NCBI GenBank assembly: GCA_032433765.1
Contig: JAVIAB010000025.1
Coordinates: 39,925,067 to 39,989,066 of the forward strand
From: Megaustenia siamemsis
Taxonomy: Eukaryota; Mollusca; Gastropoda; Stylommatophora; Ariophantidae
DNA: 64,000 nucleotides
Direction of reading: 5' to 3'
In this document: positions 63,815 through 64,000 of the stretch, piece by piece
Layout of the letters: every line of letters starts with the position of its first letter
Position numbering within the stretch: the stretch's first letter is position 1
Translations under genes and position numbers: made by a program
The notes under the pieces: model-generated
The model's database searches: none
Told to the model about the DNA's origin: nothing
What the model saw: only the letters and a program-made list of their open reading frames with translations

Positions 63815-63815
63815 G
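63764..63815. repeat. (TTA)n microsatellite
   Basis: About 17 ATT repeats. Bases 63816-64000 after it hold nothing recognised. Confidence 0.97.
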
Positions 63816-64000
63816 AGTTTTAAGCTAGGCCGTGTTATGTCTATAGCACAGTCATCACATTCACTTTTATTTGCTTCAGAAATCATAAATATTCACGCGT
63901 TACAGTTTACATTCTTCGTTAATGCGACACGGGTACATCAATTCTTATTGTTTTCGTCTCCCTTACTTTCTTGGGGGTCTTTTTCTTATTCGTTATTCTT

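Overview
This is a eukaryotic, intron-dominated window. I recognise one gene: the 3' part of DDX1, a DEAD-box RNA helicase, on the + strand. Seven exons (12132-12278, 17542-17615, 24139-24211, 28498-28570, 37423-37465, 43507-43605, 51096-51216) join in frame through GT-AG introns of about 4.3 to 8.9 kb. They encode about 210 residues: helicase motifs IV to VI and most of the C-terminal extension. The SPRY domain, the Walker A and DEAD motifs and the last ~40 residues were not found, so the gene should run past both window edges. Coding sequence is about 630 bp, roughly 1% of the window. The organism is an invertebrate animal. The tRNA-derived SINEs, the microsatellite-tailed non-LTR elements and the long introns would fit a mollusc, but that is inference.

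Layout. 1-12131: upstream intron, with dispersed repeats, non-LTR fragments, a SINE with clear target duplications, and a run of minisatellites (42, 68, 31, 31, 51 and 40 bp units) reaching the exon at 12132. 12279-17541: 36-40, 27 and 32 bp arrays, a SINE split by another element, and a GC-rich unassigned segment. 17616-24138: an array that copies the exon's own 5' splice site seven times, 35 and 33 bp arrays, a TTAA-flanked MITE and a 2.7 kb 30 bp array. 24212-28497: an acceptor-like pyrimidine array and a large inverted repeat of minisatellites. 28571-37422: a 4.4 kb 20 bp pyrimidine array, a dimeric SINE, a 2 kb 22 bp array and a block resembling the U1 snRNA 5' end. 37466-43506: 47-49, 34, 26, ~72 and 20 bp arrays and nested LINEs. 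43606-51095: a 49 bp array carrying about 32 TGACGTCA sites, and a LINE inserted into a 43 bp array. 51217-64000: more arrays and retroelement C-terminal fragments.

By hand estimate more than half of the window is tandem repeat, in about 40 arrays that mostly do not share a unit. Several arrays grew from recognisable seeds: an exon-intron junction, the C-terminal coding ends of retrotransposons, and a SINE. I found no rRNA, CRISPR array or convincing second protein gene. Very long open frames inside arrays follow from the repeat period and are not annotated as genes.

All identifications were made by eye. DDX1 is secure from many conserved motifs and consistent splice phases. Retroelement clade names, copy counts and array edges are approximate.
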